Positions 9,114 to 19,380 of a stretch of DNA of 64,000 nucleotides are shown piece by piece. Under the pieces are notes generated by a model. That model was not told the DNA's origin, ran no database searches, and was given only the letters and a program-made list of their open reading frames with translations. The stretch is from Planctomycetaceae bacterium (GTDB lineage: Bacteria > Planctomycetota > Planctomycetia > Pirellulales > Pirellulaceae): the NCBI GenBank assembly GCA_007694185.1, contig RECD01000100.1, positions 85,539 to 149,538 of the forward strand. Reading direction: 5' to 3'. The position numbers were made by a program, and so were the translations under genes. Positions within the stretch are counted from its first letter, which is position 1. Each line of letters begins with the position of its first letter.

Positions 9114-9115
9114 GG

Positions 9116-10630
9116 TCAACGCTCCGGGCCGAGCAAGCGGAAGGTCAGTTCACGGACGCTGCCGGTGTCATCGGTGATTCGCATCCGACCATCGACGTAA
9201 CCCGACTGGGCAGTTATCCGTGAGGAAAAATCGATCACCACCGGGATCACCGCCGATTCGCCATCCGCCAACCGGAGCTTTTCCGGTTCGATCACTTCCA
9301 ATGCCACCCCGGCCGGCTCGGGAGCGGTCACCGCATAGACCCGTTCGGCGCCGCTGCGATTGACCAGTCGCAAACGCAGGGTATTGCGTACCTGTGCCCC
9401 CGCGATTCGGGTGAAAGGGTTGCCCGGGCCGCGAGTGACGCGCGCATCGAAGCTGTATTTTTGGCTCAGCTCACGGGCGAACCCGACGCCGATCAACAGC
9501 AGGATCATCGGGTAAATGACGGTTCGGGCGCGGAGCAAACCACCGGCTTTACCGTCGATCCCGTCTTGCGAATCGTAACGGATCAGACCCCGTGGCCGAC
9601 CGATGCGGTCCATCACGTCGTCGCAGGCGTCGATGCACTGGGTGCAATTCACGCATTCCAGCTGCAACCCGTCGCGGATGTCGATCCCGGTTGGGCAGAC
9701 GGCGACACAGCGGTTGCAATCGATGCAATCACCCGCTTCGCGAGGGGCGTCTGACCCTTCGGCGGTGGCGGGCCGCCGGCCTTTTTTTCGGGGTTCGCCC
9801 CGATGGTGGTCGTAGGAAATGATCAACGATCGCCGGTCCAGCATGACCGATTGGAAGCGTCCGTAGGGGCATGCGATCAGGCAGAGTTGTTCGCGGAAGA
9901 ACAAGAAATGGAATAGCATCAAGCCGGTCGTGATCGCCATCACCAGAAAGGCCGTCGGATGTTCCCAGGGAGGGGTGCGGATCCAACGCGCCAGCGATTC
10001 GACGCCGACGAAGTAGGCCAAAAACGTATGCGCCAAGAGCATGCAGATGACCAGGTAGACCGCCCATCGGGCAATCCGACGAGCCCCAACCAAGGGCCGT
10101 TTGGGCCGTCCGCCCCGACCCGCTGTTCCTTCGAAGAACCGGTCGATCGGGCGAAACAGAAATTCCATGTAGACCGTTTGCGGGCAAGCCCAACCACACC
10201 ACAGTCGCCCGCCGATCGCCGTGACCAACATGATCGCTAGGAAGACGAGTAGCATCCCCAGCGCGAGCAGCAGGGTGTCGGTCGCACGGAACACCGAACC
10301 GAGGATGATGAACTGACGGGCCGCGATGTCGAGCAGAATCGGCGGCTTGCCGCCGATACTCAGGTGCGGCAGCGCAATGAACACGACCGCCAACACATAG
10401 GCCACTACCCGGCGACGCTTCCAAAACCGACCGGTCGAAAGCAGCGGGTACATCCAACGCCGCGATCCGTCGCTTTCCAGCGTGCTGAGCACATGTTCTG
10501 GAGAGGCGAGCATCGTCTCCTGGGAGCCGTCTTCGCGACGAACGCGATCGTCAGACTCCGCGGTGACCACCGGAAGGGTTCGCGATTGCTGCTCGTGATC
10601 CCCTGTGGGGCCGCCGGTTGCCGGGTTCAT
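9116..10630 (-). CDS. ccoG: cbb3 oxidase accessory ferredoxin-like protein CcoG/FixG
   Basis: About 504 residues from the chosen start. An integral membrane ferredoxin-type protein: helices around VVAYVLAVVFIALPHL and LLLALGMLLVFLAIMLVTA, the CcoG signature GRLWCGWACPQTVYMEF, two [4Fe-4S] cysteine clusters (CIDCNRCVAVCP and CVNCTQCIDACD), and a C-terminal Ig-like periplasmic domain (FixG_C). CcoG reduces copper(II) to copper(I) for cbb3 assembly. The frame is open to a GTG at 10786, but the ATG at 10630 has AAGG seven bases upstream and gives an N-terminus of family length. A second in-frame ATG lies at 10648. First gene of the ccoG-H-SafE-I-S-cytochrome run. Confidence 0.93.
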   Translation of the reverse strand: MNPATGGPTGDHEQQSRTLPVVTAESDDRVRREDGSQETMLASPEHVLSTLESDGSRRWMYPLLSTGRFWKRRRVVAYVLAVVFIALPHLSIGGKPPILLDIAARQFIILGSVFRATDTLLLALGMLLVFLAIMLVTAIGGRLWCGWACPQTVYMEFLFRPIDRFFEGTAGRGGRPKRPLVGARRIARWAVYLVICMLLAHTFLAYFVGVESLARWIRTPPWEHPTAFLVMAITTGLMLFHFLFFREQLCLIACPYGRFQSVMLDRRSLIISYDHHRGEPRKKGRRPATAEGSDAPREAGDCIDCNRCVAVCPTGIDIRDGLQLECVNCTQCIDACDDVMDRIGRPRGLIRYDSQDGIDGKAGGLLRARTVIYPMILLLIGVGFARELSQKYSFDARVTRGPGNPFTRIAGAQVRNTLRLRLVNRSGAERVYAVTAPEPAGVALEVIEPEKLRLADGESAVIPVVIDFSSRITAQSGYVDGRMRITDDTGSVRELTFRLLGPER

Positions 10631-10873
10631 CGTTTTGCCTTGATCCATCACCGCGCGAACGTCGACAGCGATAGCGGGGAGCAGGTGATCCGTTTCAACG
10701 CGAAGGAAGCCGCTGAACGGCGAGGGCGGGCGTTGGAGGCAAGACTCGCAGACGTCGGCGAGCCCAAACACCTCGGTGTCGGTCACCCGCTCCGTTACAT
10801 TCTTTCGCGACCGGTGGGAGCCTGCAAGTGGAATCGGATCGGCAGCGACAATTCACCACTGCCGGTCGTCGGC

Positions 10874-12046
<1,173 letters not shown>

Positions 12047-12067
12047 TCACGGGGTCCATCCGTCACT

Positions 12068-13345
12068 TCAATACCGACCCAAACAGAGGCAGACGTTTTG
12101 GCCCCCGAAGCCGAAGCTGTTGTTGAGGGCGTAATCGATTTTGGCCTCGCGGGCGGCGTTGGGGACGTAGTCCAGGTCGCAGTTCGGGTCCGGATACTCT
12201 TGGTTGATCGTCGGGGGTAAAACCCCGTCGCGGATGGCCAGCAAGCAGACGATCATTTCGGTCACGCCGGCGGCGGCGATCAGGTGTCCCATCATGCTCT
12301 TGGTGCTGCTGACCGGGACCCGCATGGCGTGTTCACCGAAGACCTGTTTGCAGGCGAGCGTTTCGACTTTGTCATTGACCTGGGTGCTCGTGCCGTGGGC
12401 GTTGACGTAGCCGATCTGCTCGGGCTGCAGAGCGGCGTCAGCGATCGCCATCCGCATCGCGGCGATCCCGCCATGCCCGTCCGGCGGGATGTCGGTGATG
12501 CGATAGGCATCGGCCGTGGTGCCGTACCCGAGGACTTCGCCGTAAATCGCCGCTCCGCGTTTCTGGGCCTGTTCCAGTTCTTCGAGGACGACCATCGCGG
12601 CCCCTTCGCCGAGCACAAAGCCGTTCCGTTTGCCGTCAAACGGACGGCTCGCCTTGGTCGGCTCCTCGTTGCTCGTCGAGAGCGCGGTCAACAGGTTGAA
12701 GCCGGTCACGCCGAAGGGGTGGATCATGCTGTGGGTACCGCCGGCGAGCATCACGTCGGCGTCACCGCGGCGGATCATTTCGGTCGCCTCGCCGATCGCC
12801 TGGCTGCTCGCGGCACAAGCGGTCAGGCAGTTGAAGTTCGGCCCTTGGGCATTGAACATCGTCGCCAGATGAGCCGCCGGCATGTTCGGTTCCTGCTCCA
12901 ATTCCTTGATCGGATTGAGCACTTTCAAACCCTGGCGAATGAACTCGGCGGCGTCGTACTCGCCTCCCCGCATGGCGGCTGACATCATCTGGGTGAACGT
13001 GCGAAAGTCCTGGTTTCCTTCGCCACTACCCAAATAGATTCCGAAACGGATCGGATCGATCGCGGCATCGGCCAACCCGCTATCGGCGATCGCCTGTTTG
13101 GCGGCACCGACGGCGAACTTGGTGTGCCGCCCGCGATCCCGCCAAACTTCCGCCGACTCGCCCGCGTCGGTGATGTCCCAACCCTTGACTTCGGCCGAGA
13201 TCTTCGTGGGGAAACCGCTGGCATCGAACAGCGTTGTCGGGGCCACGCCACTGCCTCCCTCCCGGAGTCCGGCCCAGACGGTGGCGACATCATGCCCCAT
13301 CGGGTTGATCATTCCGAGACCGGTAACAACGACGCGACGACGCAT
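12068..13345 (-). CDS. fabF: Beta-ketoacyl-ACP synthase II (FabF family)
   Basis: About 425 residues, starting MRRRVVVTGLGMINPMG as FabF enzymes do. It extends acyl-ACP by decarboxylative condensation with malonyl-ACP. Catalytic triad: Cys in TACAASSQAIGEA, His in NAHGTSTQVND, His in KSMMGHLIAAAG. The C-terminal NSFGFGGQN is standard. ATG at 13345 is chosen; a TTG at 13378 overlaps the stop of the upstream FabZ-like gene as TTGA and would add 11 residues. It is the last gene of a lipid cluster reading FabZ, ACP, FabZ-like, FabF, without FabD, FabG or FabI, which points to a specialised acyl product or to reliance on enzymes encoded elsewhere. Confidence 0.95.
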   Translation of the reverse strand: MRRRVVVTGLGMINPMGHDVATVWAGLREGGSGVAPTTLFDASGFPTKISAEVKGWDITDAGESAEVWRDRGRHTKFAVGAAKQAIADSGLADAAIDPIRFGIYLGSGEGNQDFRTFTQMMSAAMRGGEYDAAEFIRQGLKVLNPIKELEQEPNMPAAHLATMFNAQGPNFNCLTACAASSQAIGEATEMIRRGDADVMLAGGTHSMIHPFGVTGFNLLTALSTSNEEPTKASRPFDGKRNGFVLGEGAAMVVLEELEQAQKRGAAIYGEVLGYGTTADAYRITDIPPDGHGGIAAMRMAIADAALQPEQIGYVNAHGTSTQVNDKVETLACKQVFGEHAMRVPVSSTKSMMGHLIAAAGVTEMIVCLLAIRDGVLPPTINQEYPDPNCDLDYVPNAAREAKIDYALNNSFGFGGQNVCLCLGRY

Positions 13346-13374
13346 GACTGGGGTAGGCTCCGCAAAGAAAGTTG

Positions 13375-13881
13375 TCAAAGTTTGTCAGAGACGCCCAACG
13401 GTTGCCCGTCGCGGCCGATCCCACAGTCAAAAAGCTTCATGATTCGCAGCATCTCTGCGAGATCGCCCGAATGGAACAAGGAACCTTCCGCGAACCGACC
13501 TGCTTCCAAGAAGGCGAACATCAGGTCGATCTCGGCATGCGGCTGTCCGTCAATCTGGCTGGTCGCGGTCACCCGCGCACCGTGTTCCTGGGTCCCTTCC
13601 AGTCTAACCCAGTAATCCATCCGATCGCCCGGCGTCGCCTGGCGATGGAATTTGGCGTTGCCGATCTTGGCGAGGACGACGCGTTTGTCCCAATCGAAAT
13701 GCTCGGCCACCAAAATCCCCCCCAACTGCGCGATCCCCTCAATGATCAACGTCGACGGAAAGAATGGGAAGCCGGGACAGTATTCATCGACCACTTCCTG
13801 ATCGAGCGTCACGTTCTTGATCCCACGGGCGTGGGATCCGCTGACGAACTCGGTAAAGCGATCGATCCAAAACCAACGCAT
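13375..13881 (-). CDS. FabZ-like hotdog protein lacking the catalytic histidine
   Basis: A 168-residue hotdog-fold protein of the 3-hydroxyacyl-ACP dehydratase (FabA/FabZ) family. Where FabZ has the motif HFPGxPxxPGVxxxEAxAQ, this protein reads YCPGFPFFPSTLIIEGIAQ: the catalytic His is Tyr, and the Pro-Gly before the helix is Pro-Ser, while the Glu of IEG and the Gln are kept. The fold assignment is solid but dehydratase activity on its own is doubtful. It may work as a heteromer with the intact FabZ two genes upstream, or as a thioesterase- or chaperone-like partner. It lies 16 bases after the acyl carrier protein gene and directly before fabF. Confidence 0.85.
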   Translation of the reverse strand: MRWFWIDRFTEFVSGSHARGIKNVTLDQEVVDEYCPGFPFFPSTLIIEGIAQLGGILVAEHFDWDKRVVLAKIGNAKFHRQATPGDRMDYWVRLEGTQEHGARVTATSQIDGQPHAEIDLMFAFLEAGRFAEGSLFHSGDLAEMLRIMKLFDCGIGRDGQPLGVSDKL

Positions 13882-13897
13882 CGGAATCTCAGCCTAG

Positions 13898-14281
13898 TCA
13901 GATCTTGGAAGCGACGTAGTTGCACATATCGCCGACGGTCAGCAGATTGCCGAAGTCCTGGACCCGAGGATTCTGCTCGAACTTGGACAGATTCGCCCAT
14001 GGCATCCGCTGCTTGAGGACCTGCATCCCCTCGGGCGTCACCAATCCGTCCTGAACGTACTGGCTGTTGGTCAGGATGTCCTCGGGCGACAACTCTTCGC
14101 GGGGGATCGTGATCCCGAAGCTCTTCTCGAGCTTGAACACGATGTCCAGAAAATCGATCGATTCGGCACCCAAATCACCCACCAGCGTGGCCTCGGGGGT
14201 GACCTCGTCATCGTCAACGCCCAAGGCATCAACCAACGACGCACGGACCTTATCGAACACTTCTTCGCTACTCATGCTCAT
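13898..14281 (-). CDS. Acyl carrier protein with C-terminal extension
   Basis: A 127-residue protein. The N-terminal 80 residues are an acyl carrier protein: helix EEVFDKVRASLVDALG, acidic loop, then LGAESIDFLDIVFKLEKSFGI, in which the Ser of ESI is the expected phosphopantetheine site (usual motif DSL). Ordinary ACPs end near residue 80; here about 45 extra residues follow (QDGLVTPEGMQVLKQ... to VGDMCNYVASKI), which look like a final ACP helix displaced by an insertion. Sitting between two FabZ-family genes and upstream of fabF, it is probably a dedicated carrier for this cluster, distinct from the housekeeping AcpP. Confidence 0.92.
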   Translation of the reverse strand: MSMSSEEVFDKVRASLVDALGVDDDEVTPEATLVGDLGAESIDFLDIVFKLEKSFGITIPREELSPEDILTNSQYVQDGLVTPEGMQVLKQRMPWANLSKFEQNPRVQDFGNLLTVGDMCNYVASKI

Positions 14282-14458
14282 TCTGGATTCCTCATTTCCG
14301 ATCGTTGGGAACCGCCGTCACCGCGACGTGTTTCCCCAATGGACTCGATTTCGATACCGATTCGCCGGGAGTCTGACCAGCCAAATCGGCAAAACTCACG
14401 GTTTTGGACTGCCTCGTCACCAACCGACGGCCTGAAGGCCAAGCCGGACCGGCAAACT

Positions 14459-14980
14459 TTAACTGATTTGCCCATCCTGGGGACACGGAGATTTCACGGC
14501 CCGAACAAGATTTTCAAGGGGGCCGAACAGTTTCTGAAACTGCTCTCGCACCAAACCTCGCACGCGTTCGTCTGTATCGATTGCCGAACCCTGAGGAGTC
14601 GAGCATTTTTCCAGAACCAAACGGGCTAATACCGTCGTCCGTCCGCCTTTCTCTCCGCTAGCCTTCACCGAAACGAACTGACCCTCTTCCTTGGTTCGCT
14701 GGACTTTTACGGTCAGCGTCTCACCGGGACAGAGAAAATCACCGAACTTGACGCTCTTGACTTCGCTGAGCACGACGAGCGGGTCGGCGAAATCGTTTCC
14801 CGTCCGGATCATCCAGGCCGCCGCTTGGTGCAAAGCCTCGAGCATCATCACGCCCGGCATCACCGGAAACTTGGGGAAGTGATCCGCCAAGTACTCTTCA
14901 TCGGCACGCAGGGTTCGCTCGGCGACCAGCCGTTCGCCCGGCACCAGTTCCACGATTCGATCCAACTGGCAGTACTTCAT
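14459..14980 (-). CDS. 3-hydroxyacyl-ACP dehydratase, FabZ family
   Basis: A 173-residue hotdog protein with the intact FabZ active site DHFPKFPVMPGVMMLEALHQ: His and Glu are both present. It dehydrates 3-hydroxyacyl-ACP to the trans-2-enoyl form. Starting MKYCQLDRIVELVPGERLVAER, it matches FabZ N-termini. A C-terminal tail of about 35 residues is extra. It is the first gene of the minus-strand lipid cluster; 177 bases separate it from the ACP gene, and that gap shows no gene. It is divergent from alaS across 294 bases. Confidence 0.9.
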   Translation of the reverse strand: MKYCQLDRIVELVPGERLVAERTLRADEEYLADHFPKFPVMPGVMMLEALHQAAAWMIRTGNDFADPLVVLSEVKSVKFGDFLCPGETLTVKVQRTKEEGQFVSVKASGEKGGRTTVLARLVLEKCSTPQGSAIDTDERVRGLVREQFQKLFGPLENLVRAVKSPCPQDGQIS

Positions 14981-15274
14981 GGCGACCGATGGGTTGGGAC
15001 CAGCAGGAAACGAAAAACGTCACGCGAGCCCGCCAACTCGCTGCACGCGGGCGGTAAAGACAACCGATCCCCGAGTGAAACACGACGTGTGCCGGTCGGC
15101 TCAGGCAAGAGAATAGTGTTCTCTGGCTTTCGTCTCAACCGGACCATCGCTCGGTTTCGGACGCCGGTTCCGGCCGTTATCATCGCAGCGATTCGGGCGA
15201 CCTGGCCGAGTCCGTCACTCGGCAGGACGGCCCCTCCGAATTGTTCCACACCCGCACCCGCCCCGGCGATCCTG

Positions 15275-18166
15275 ATGAAGACCGACGAACTGCGCGAAAA
15301 GTACCTGGCATTTTTCGAGACGAAGGGCTGCGTTCGGCAACCGAGTGACGTGTTGGTCCCCACCTGGGACCCCTCCGTGCTGTTCACCCCGGCGGGAATG
15401 AATCAGTTCAAGGATCACTTCCTGGGCAAGGTGAAGCTCGATTTTACCCGCGCGACGACCTGCCAAAAGTGCCTCCGTACCGGGGACATCGACAACGTCG
15501 GGCGGACGGCTTATCACCACACCTTCTTCGAAATGCTCGGCAACTTCAGCTTCGGCGATTACTTCAAGCGAGAAGCGATCCACTGGGCGTGGGAGTTTCT
15601 GACCGACCGGCGGTGGCTGGGGATCGATCCCGATCGGCTCAGCACGACCGTCTACAAGGACGACGCAGAGGCCAGGCGGATCTGGTGTGACGAAGTGGGG
15701 CTCCCGTCGGCGCGGGTCGTCGGGATGGACGAGGACGAGAACTTCTGGCCGGCCAGCGCCCCGAGTCTCGGCCCGGATGGGGTCTGTGGCCCGTGCAGCG
15801 AGATCTATTACCAATTGGATGGCGGCGGGGCGGTCGAGATTTGGAACCTCGTCTTTACCCAGTTCAATCGGGTGGGGGAGCCGCCGGATAACCTGCGGCC
15901 GCTGCCGAGCCAAAACATCGATACCGGGATGGGGTTGGAACGCTGTGCGAGCGTCCTGCAGGGGGTTCCGACCAACTACCACATCGACATCCTGCGGCCG
16001 ATCGTCGAGGCGGCGGCTGAGGTCACGGGGGTCCCTTACGATTACCGTAGCGATCATGGTCGCCGGCTCCGGCGGATCACCGACCACGTCCGGGCCTGTA
16101 CCTTCGCTGTTCATGAAAACGTCTACCCCGGGGCGAACGGGGCCAAGTACGTTATCCGGCGGCTGATCCGGCGGGCGGTTTTGGACGGGCACCAAATGGG
16201 GCTCCGTGACCCGTTCCTGTTTCGGCTGGTCGAATCCGTTGCGGAGGCGATGAAGGGACAATATCCCGAGCTTTCCGACACGATCCCTCGGGTCGCGGAC
16301 GTGATTCGCGGGGAGGAACAGCGATTTTTCGGCACCATCGACGGTGGCTTGGAAAAAATCGAGCGGCTGTTCGATCAGATGCGATCGGATAACACCTCGA
16401 TCGTGGCCGGGGGACGAGCGGCCGAACTCTACACGAGCTTCGGTGTGCCGCCGGAATTGCTTCAGCAGTTGGCGGCCGAACGCGGCTTCACGTTCGACTG
16501 GGCCGGCTATCAAGCGGCGATGCAGACCCATGCCGAGATCAGCGGTGGCGAACAGGCTCGGTTGTTTCAGACCGGCCCGCTGGAAACGCTGAAGGAGGCG
16601 CTGCGTGAAACCCCCTTCGTCGGATATGAGCAATCGGACTGCCAAGCTGTCGTGAAGGGGATCATTTTTGGAGATGGCGAGGCGGCCGAAGACGGCGGCC
16701 TGCTGCTCGGGCACATCGCGGCCGAAGCCGATCCGGTCGGCAACGCTTCGTCAGAGCTCGCATCGCCGGATCCTGCGGCGCCGAAACCTACGTTTCCGAA
16801 GTTAAGGGTCGTGTTGTCGCAGACCCCGTTTTATGCCGAATCGGGGGGCCAGGTCGGCGACACCGGCACGATCCGCGGGGACGGTTTTCGGTTTTTGGTA
16901 ACCGACACCCAGAAGCACGCCGGCCTGATCGTCCATCACGGGCAACTCGTCGAAGGCGAATTGCGGGAGAACGTCGAGTGCACGGCCGAGGTCGATCTGG
17001 AACGCCGTGACGCGCTTCGCCGAGCCCATTCGGCGACCCACATTCTGCACTACGCGTTGCAGAGAAACATCGGCAAGCACGCCCAGCAGCAGGGCAGCAA
17101 GGTGGACGCGGATTGGTTGCGGTTCGATTTTTCACAGCCTCAGGGGCTAGATGAAGAGACGCTCGCCAAGATCGTCGCCGATGTCACGGCCAAGGTCGCT
17201 GAGGACGAGCCGATCGGTTGCCAAATCGTGTCGCTAGCGGATGCCCGGCAGGCCGGGGCGATGATGCTGTTCGGCGAAAAATACCCAGATCCGGTACGGA
17301 TGGTTTCCATGGGGGAATTCAGCCGTGAGCTTTGCGGCGGGACCCATCTTGATTCGACCGGTCAGGTCGGCCCGTTCGAACTGATCGCCGAGGAGAGCGT
17401 CTCGGCGGGGACTCGCCGTGTCGTCGCCCTCACCGGCGCTAAGGCGACGGCTTACCGGGAAGCGATCGCGGCCGCGGTCAGCGTGGCTTGTGAACGGCTG
17501 GGGTGTGCCCCGCAGCGGCTGGTCGAGCGGGTTGCGGAGTTGGTCGCAGAGGTCCGTTCGATCAAAAAAGACATCGCCGCCGGCAAAGGAGGTCAACTGC
17601 CCACTGCGGCTAAGCCTACCGCAGCCCCGCCCGCGACCGCGGTCGACTACGAACTTGCGAAGGGCCAACTTCGTGATGCGGCCCGACTGCTCAACGTGAC
17701 CGCCGTCGACGTTCCGCAGCGGATCGCCGGTCTGTTGGAGGAACGCGAGAAGCTGGTGAAAGAGTGGCAGGAATTGACTTCCGGCGGTCAGCTTTCCGCT
17801 GAGGATCTGCTCGCCCAGGGCGAAGCGGTCGGCGACGTGATCCTGGTCGTTGCCCAAACGCCAGGTGGCAATCCGAATCGGATGCGCGGCTGGATCGATT
17901 CGATCCGCAAGACCAGCCCCAAGCCGGTGGCCGTCCTGCTGGCGTCGACGCAGGATGACAAGGTGTTGTTGGTGGGAGGTCTCAGCCACGCGTTGGTCGA
18001 GCAGAAATTGAGTGCGGGCAAGTGGGTCGGCGACGCCGCGCGGGCCGTTGGTGGCGGGGGCGGAGGTCGCCCCGATCTGGCGCAAGCCGGCGGTAAGGAT
18101 GTCGCCAAGCTGCCCGCGGCGTTGGCCGCGGCCCGGGATCAAATGCGGTCCTGGCTGAAGGGCTGA
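15275..18166 (+). CDS. alaS: Alanyl-tRNA synthetase
   Basis: 963 residues from ATG at 15275, where the classical N-terminus begins (MKTDELREKYLAFFETKG). It charges tRNA-Ala. Seen in order: the class II catalytic domain (FTPAGMNQFKDHFLG, TCQKCLRTGDIDNVG, DTGMGLERCASVLQG), tRNA recognition domain, editing domain with the zinc ligands HSATH and CGGTH, and the C-terminal DHHA1 domain ending in a Gly-rich GGGGGGRPDLAQAGG. A low-complexity insert of about 30 residues (ASSELASPDPAAPKP) lies just before the editing-domain motif TPFYAESGGQVGDTG. The frame is open upstream to 14825, but that part overlaps the divergent fabZ gene and is not AlaS-like. Confidence 0.97.
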   Translation: MKTDELREKYLAFFETKGCVRQPSDVLVPTWDPSVLFTPAGMNQFKDHFLGKVKLDFTRATTCQKCLRTGDIDNVGRTAYHHTFFEMLGNFSFGDYFKREAIHWAWEFLTDRRWLGIDPDRLSTTVYKDDAEARRIWCDEVGLPSARVVGMDEDENFWPASAPSLGPDGVCGPCSEIYYQLDGGGAVEIWNLVFTQFNRVGEPPDNLRPLPSQNIDTGMGLERCASVLQGVPTNYHIDILRPIVEAAAEVTGVPYDYRSDHGRRLRRITDHVRACTFAVHENVYPGANGAKYVIRRLIRRAVLDGHQMGLRDPFLFRLVESVAEAMKGQYPELSDTIPRVADVIRGEEQRFFGTIDGGLEKIERLFDQMRSDNTSIVAGGRAAELYTSFGVPPELLQQLAAERGFTFDWAGYQAAMQTHAEISGGEQARLFQTGPLETLKEALRETPFVGYEQSDCQAVVKGIIFGDGEAAEDGGLLLGHIAAEADPVGNASSELASPDPAAPKPTFPKLRVVLSQTPFYAESGGQVGDTGTIRGDGFRFLVTDTQKHAGLIVHHGQLVEGELRENVECTAEVDLERRDALRRAHSATHILHYALQRNIGKHAQQQGSKVDADWLRFDFSQPQGLDEETLAKIVADVTAKVAEDEPIGCQIVSLADARQAGAMMLFGEKYPDPVRMVSMGEFSRELCGGTHLDSTGQVGPFELIAEESVSAGTRRVVALTGAKATAYREAIAAAVSVACERLGCAPQRLVERVAELVAEVRSIKKDIAAGKGGQLPTAAKPTAAPPATAVDYELAKGQLRDAARLLNVTAVDVPQRIAGLLEEREKLVKEWQELTSGGQLSAEDLLAQGEAVGDVILVVAQTPGGNPNRMRGWIDSIRKTSPKPVAVLLASTQDDKVLLVGGLSHALVEQKLSAGKWVGDAARAVGGGGGGRPDLAQAGGKDVAKLPAALAAARDQMRSWLKG

Positions 18167-18240
18167 ATCCTCGTCTATGATCGCGAAGCAGCCGGGGCCG
18201 CCGGCGGCCGTGTTACCCTTTCCAGTCCCGAACCGCCGAG

Positions 18241-19380
18241 ATGCTCGTGACCGACGTCGTTGACCCGTTGATCGTACCGCCCCACGGCTCGGGAGATGGG
18301 GAGCCCGGTTCGGGCTCCGCCGACCTAGTGCGGCTGAGCGGGCACCGCTCGATCGTGCTGTTGACCGAAGGCTTCACGACGCCGTTTTTGGCGAAGACCG
18401 CGATCAACCTGCTGAAGTATCGCAGCGACGACATCGCGGCGCTGGTGGAGCGGGGTTCGTCGGTGAAGACGACCGGCGAGTTGCTCGGGGTCGGCGATAG
18501 CGTGCCGGTCATCGATCGTTTGTCCGCCGTGGCTCGCGCCGACGCCCTGTACGTGGGGATCGCACCCCCGGGTGGGAAACTGCCGGAAGCTTGGCGGCCG
18601 ATCATCCTGGAGGCGATCGCCCGGCGGCTTGACATCGTCTCCGGACTGCACGAATTTCTGGTCGACGATCCCGAGTACGTCGCGGCGGCACGAACTCACG
18701 GCGCCCGGCTGATCGACGTCCGCAGGAACCGGTTCAAGGCGACCGGCACCGGAAAAAACTTTCGCCCGGGCTGTGTTCGCGTGCATACCGTCGGCCACGA
18801 TTGCAGCATCGGCAAGATGGTCGCCTCGCTCGAAGTTCAATTGGGGTTGGTCGCCGCCGGGCACGATGCGGCCTTTTTGGCAACGGGCCAAACGGGGATC
18901 ATGATCTCGGGTCGGGGCGTGCCGATCGATTGTGTCGTCTCCGATTTCGTCAGCGGCGCCGCGGAACAGTTGGTCGCGGAGCATGAGCAGCACGATTACC
19001 TGCTGGTCGAGGGGCAAGGCAGCCTGACGCATCCGGCTTTCTCCGCCGTCACGCTCGGCCTGCTGCATGGCTGTGCGCCGGACGGACTGATTTTTTGCTA
19101 CGAGGCTGGCCGGAAAGTGGTGAAGGGGTTCGACCCGATCCCGATTCCCGATCTGGAAAAGCAGCTCGATTTCTTCCTCGCTGCCGCCAATTTTCGCCAC
19201 CCTTGCCGGCTGATCGGCGTCGCGATCAATTCCCGCACCTGGACGCCGGACGAGGCGGCGCAAGAGGTCGAGCGGGCGGAGCGACGGTTCGGTGTCCCGG
19301 CCTGTGACGTCTATCGGCACGGCCCCGACAAGTTGGTGGACGCCACCATTCGACTCCGTCAACAACTCGTGGGTGAATGA
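18241..19380 (+). CDS. dgcN: DUF1611 family protein, probable D-glutamate N-acetyltransferase DgcN
   Basis: A 379-residue soluble protein of the DUF1611 family. The C-terminal P-loop-like half is clear: VGHDCSIGKMVASLEVQLG, ATGQTGIMISGRGVPIDCVVSDFVSGAAE, VEGQGSLTHPAFSAVTLGLLHG. The N-terminal half is a Rossmann-like domain (VLLTEGFTTPF). Members paired with an enolase-superfamily racemase have been described as DgcN, which acetylates D-glutamate. Here the next gene is exactly such an enzyme and overlaps it by four bases (ATGA at 19377-19380), so the DgcN-DgcA reading is attractive. Family membership is seen; the substrate is inferred from the pair. An older automatic label for the family is NAD-dependent epimerase/dehydratase. 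Confidence 0.88.
   Translation: MLVTDVVDPLIVPPHGSGDGEPGSGSADLVRLSGHRSIVLLTEGFTTPFLAKTAINLLKYRSDDIAALVERGSSVKTTGELLGVGDSVPVIDRLSAVARADALYVGIAPPGGKLPEAWRPIILEAIARRLDIVSGLHEFLVDDPEYVAAARTHGARLIDVRRNRFKATGTGKNFRPGCVRVHTVGHDCSIGKMVASLEVQLGLVAAGHDAAFLATGQTGIMISGRGVPIDCVVSDFVSGAAEQLVAEHEQHDYLLVEGQGSLTHPAFSAVTLGLLHGCAPDGLIFCYEAGRKVVKGFDPIPIPDLEKQLDFFLAAANFRHPCRLIGVAINSRTWTPDEAAQEVERAERRFGVPACDVYRHGPDKLVDATIRLRQQLVGE

Noticed and set aside
14282..14458. Small minus-strand frames between the ACP and FabZ genes
   Set aside because: Two overlapping short frames of about 65 codons have no conserved pattern; the stretch looks like spacer.
15215..16714. A 499-codon minus-strand open frame across alaS
   Set aside because: Antisense to unmistakable alanyl-tRNA synthetase motifs; composition is that of a shadow frame.
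18196..18209. GGCCGCCGGCGGCC palindrome between alaS and dgcN as a terminator
   Set aside because: It has no loop and no U tract, and such GC palindromes are common by chance at this base composition.
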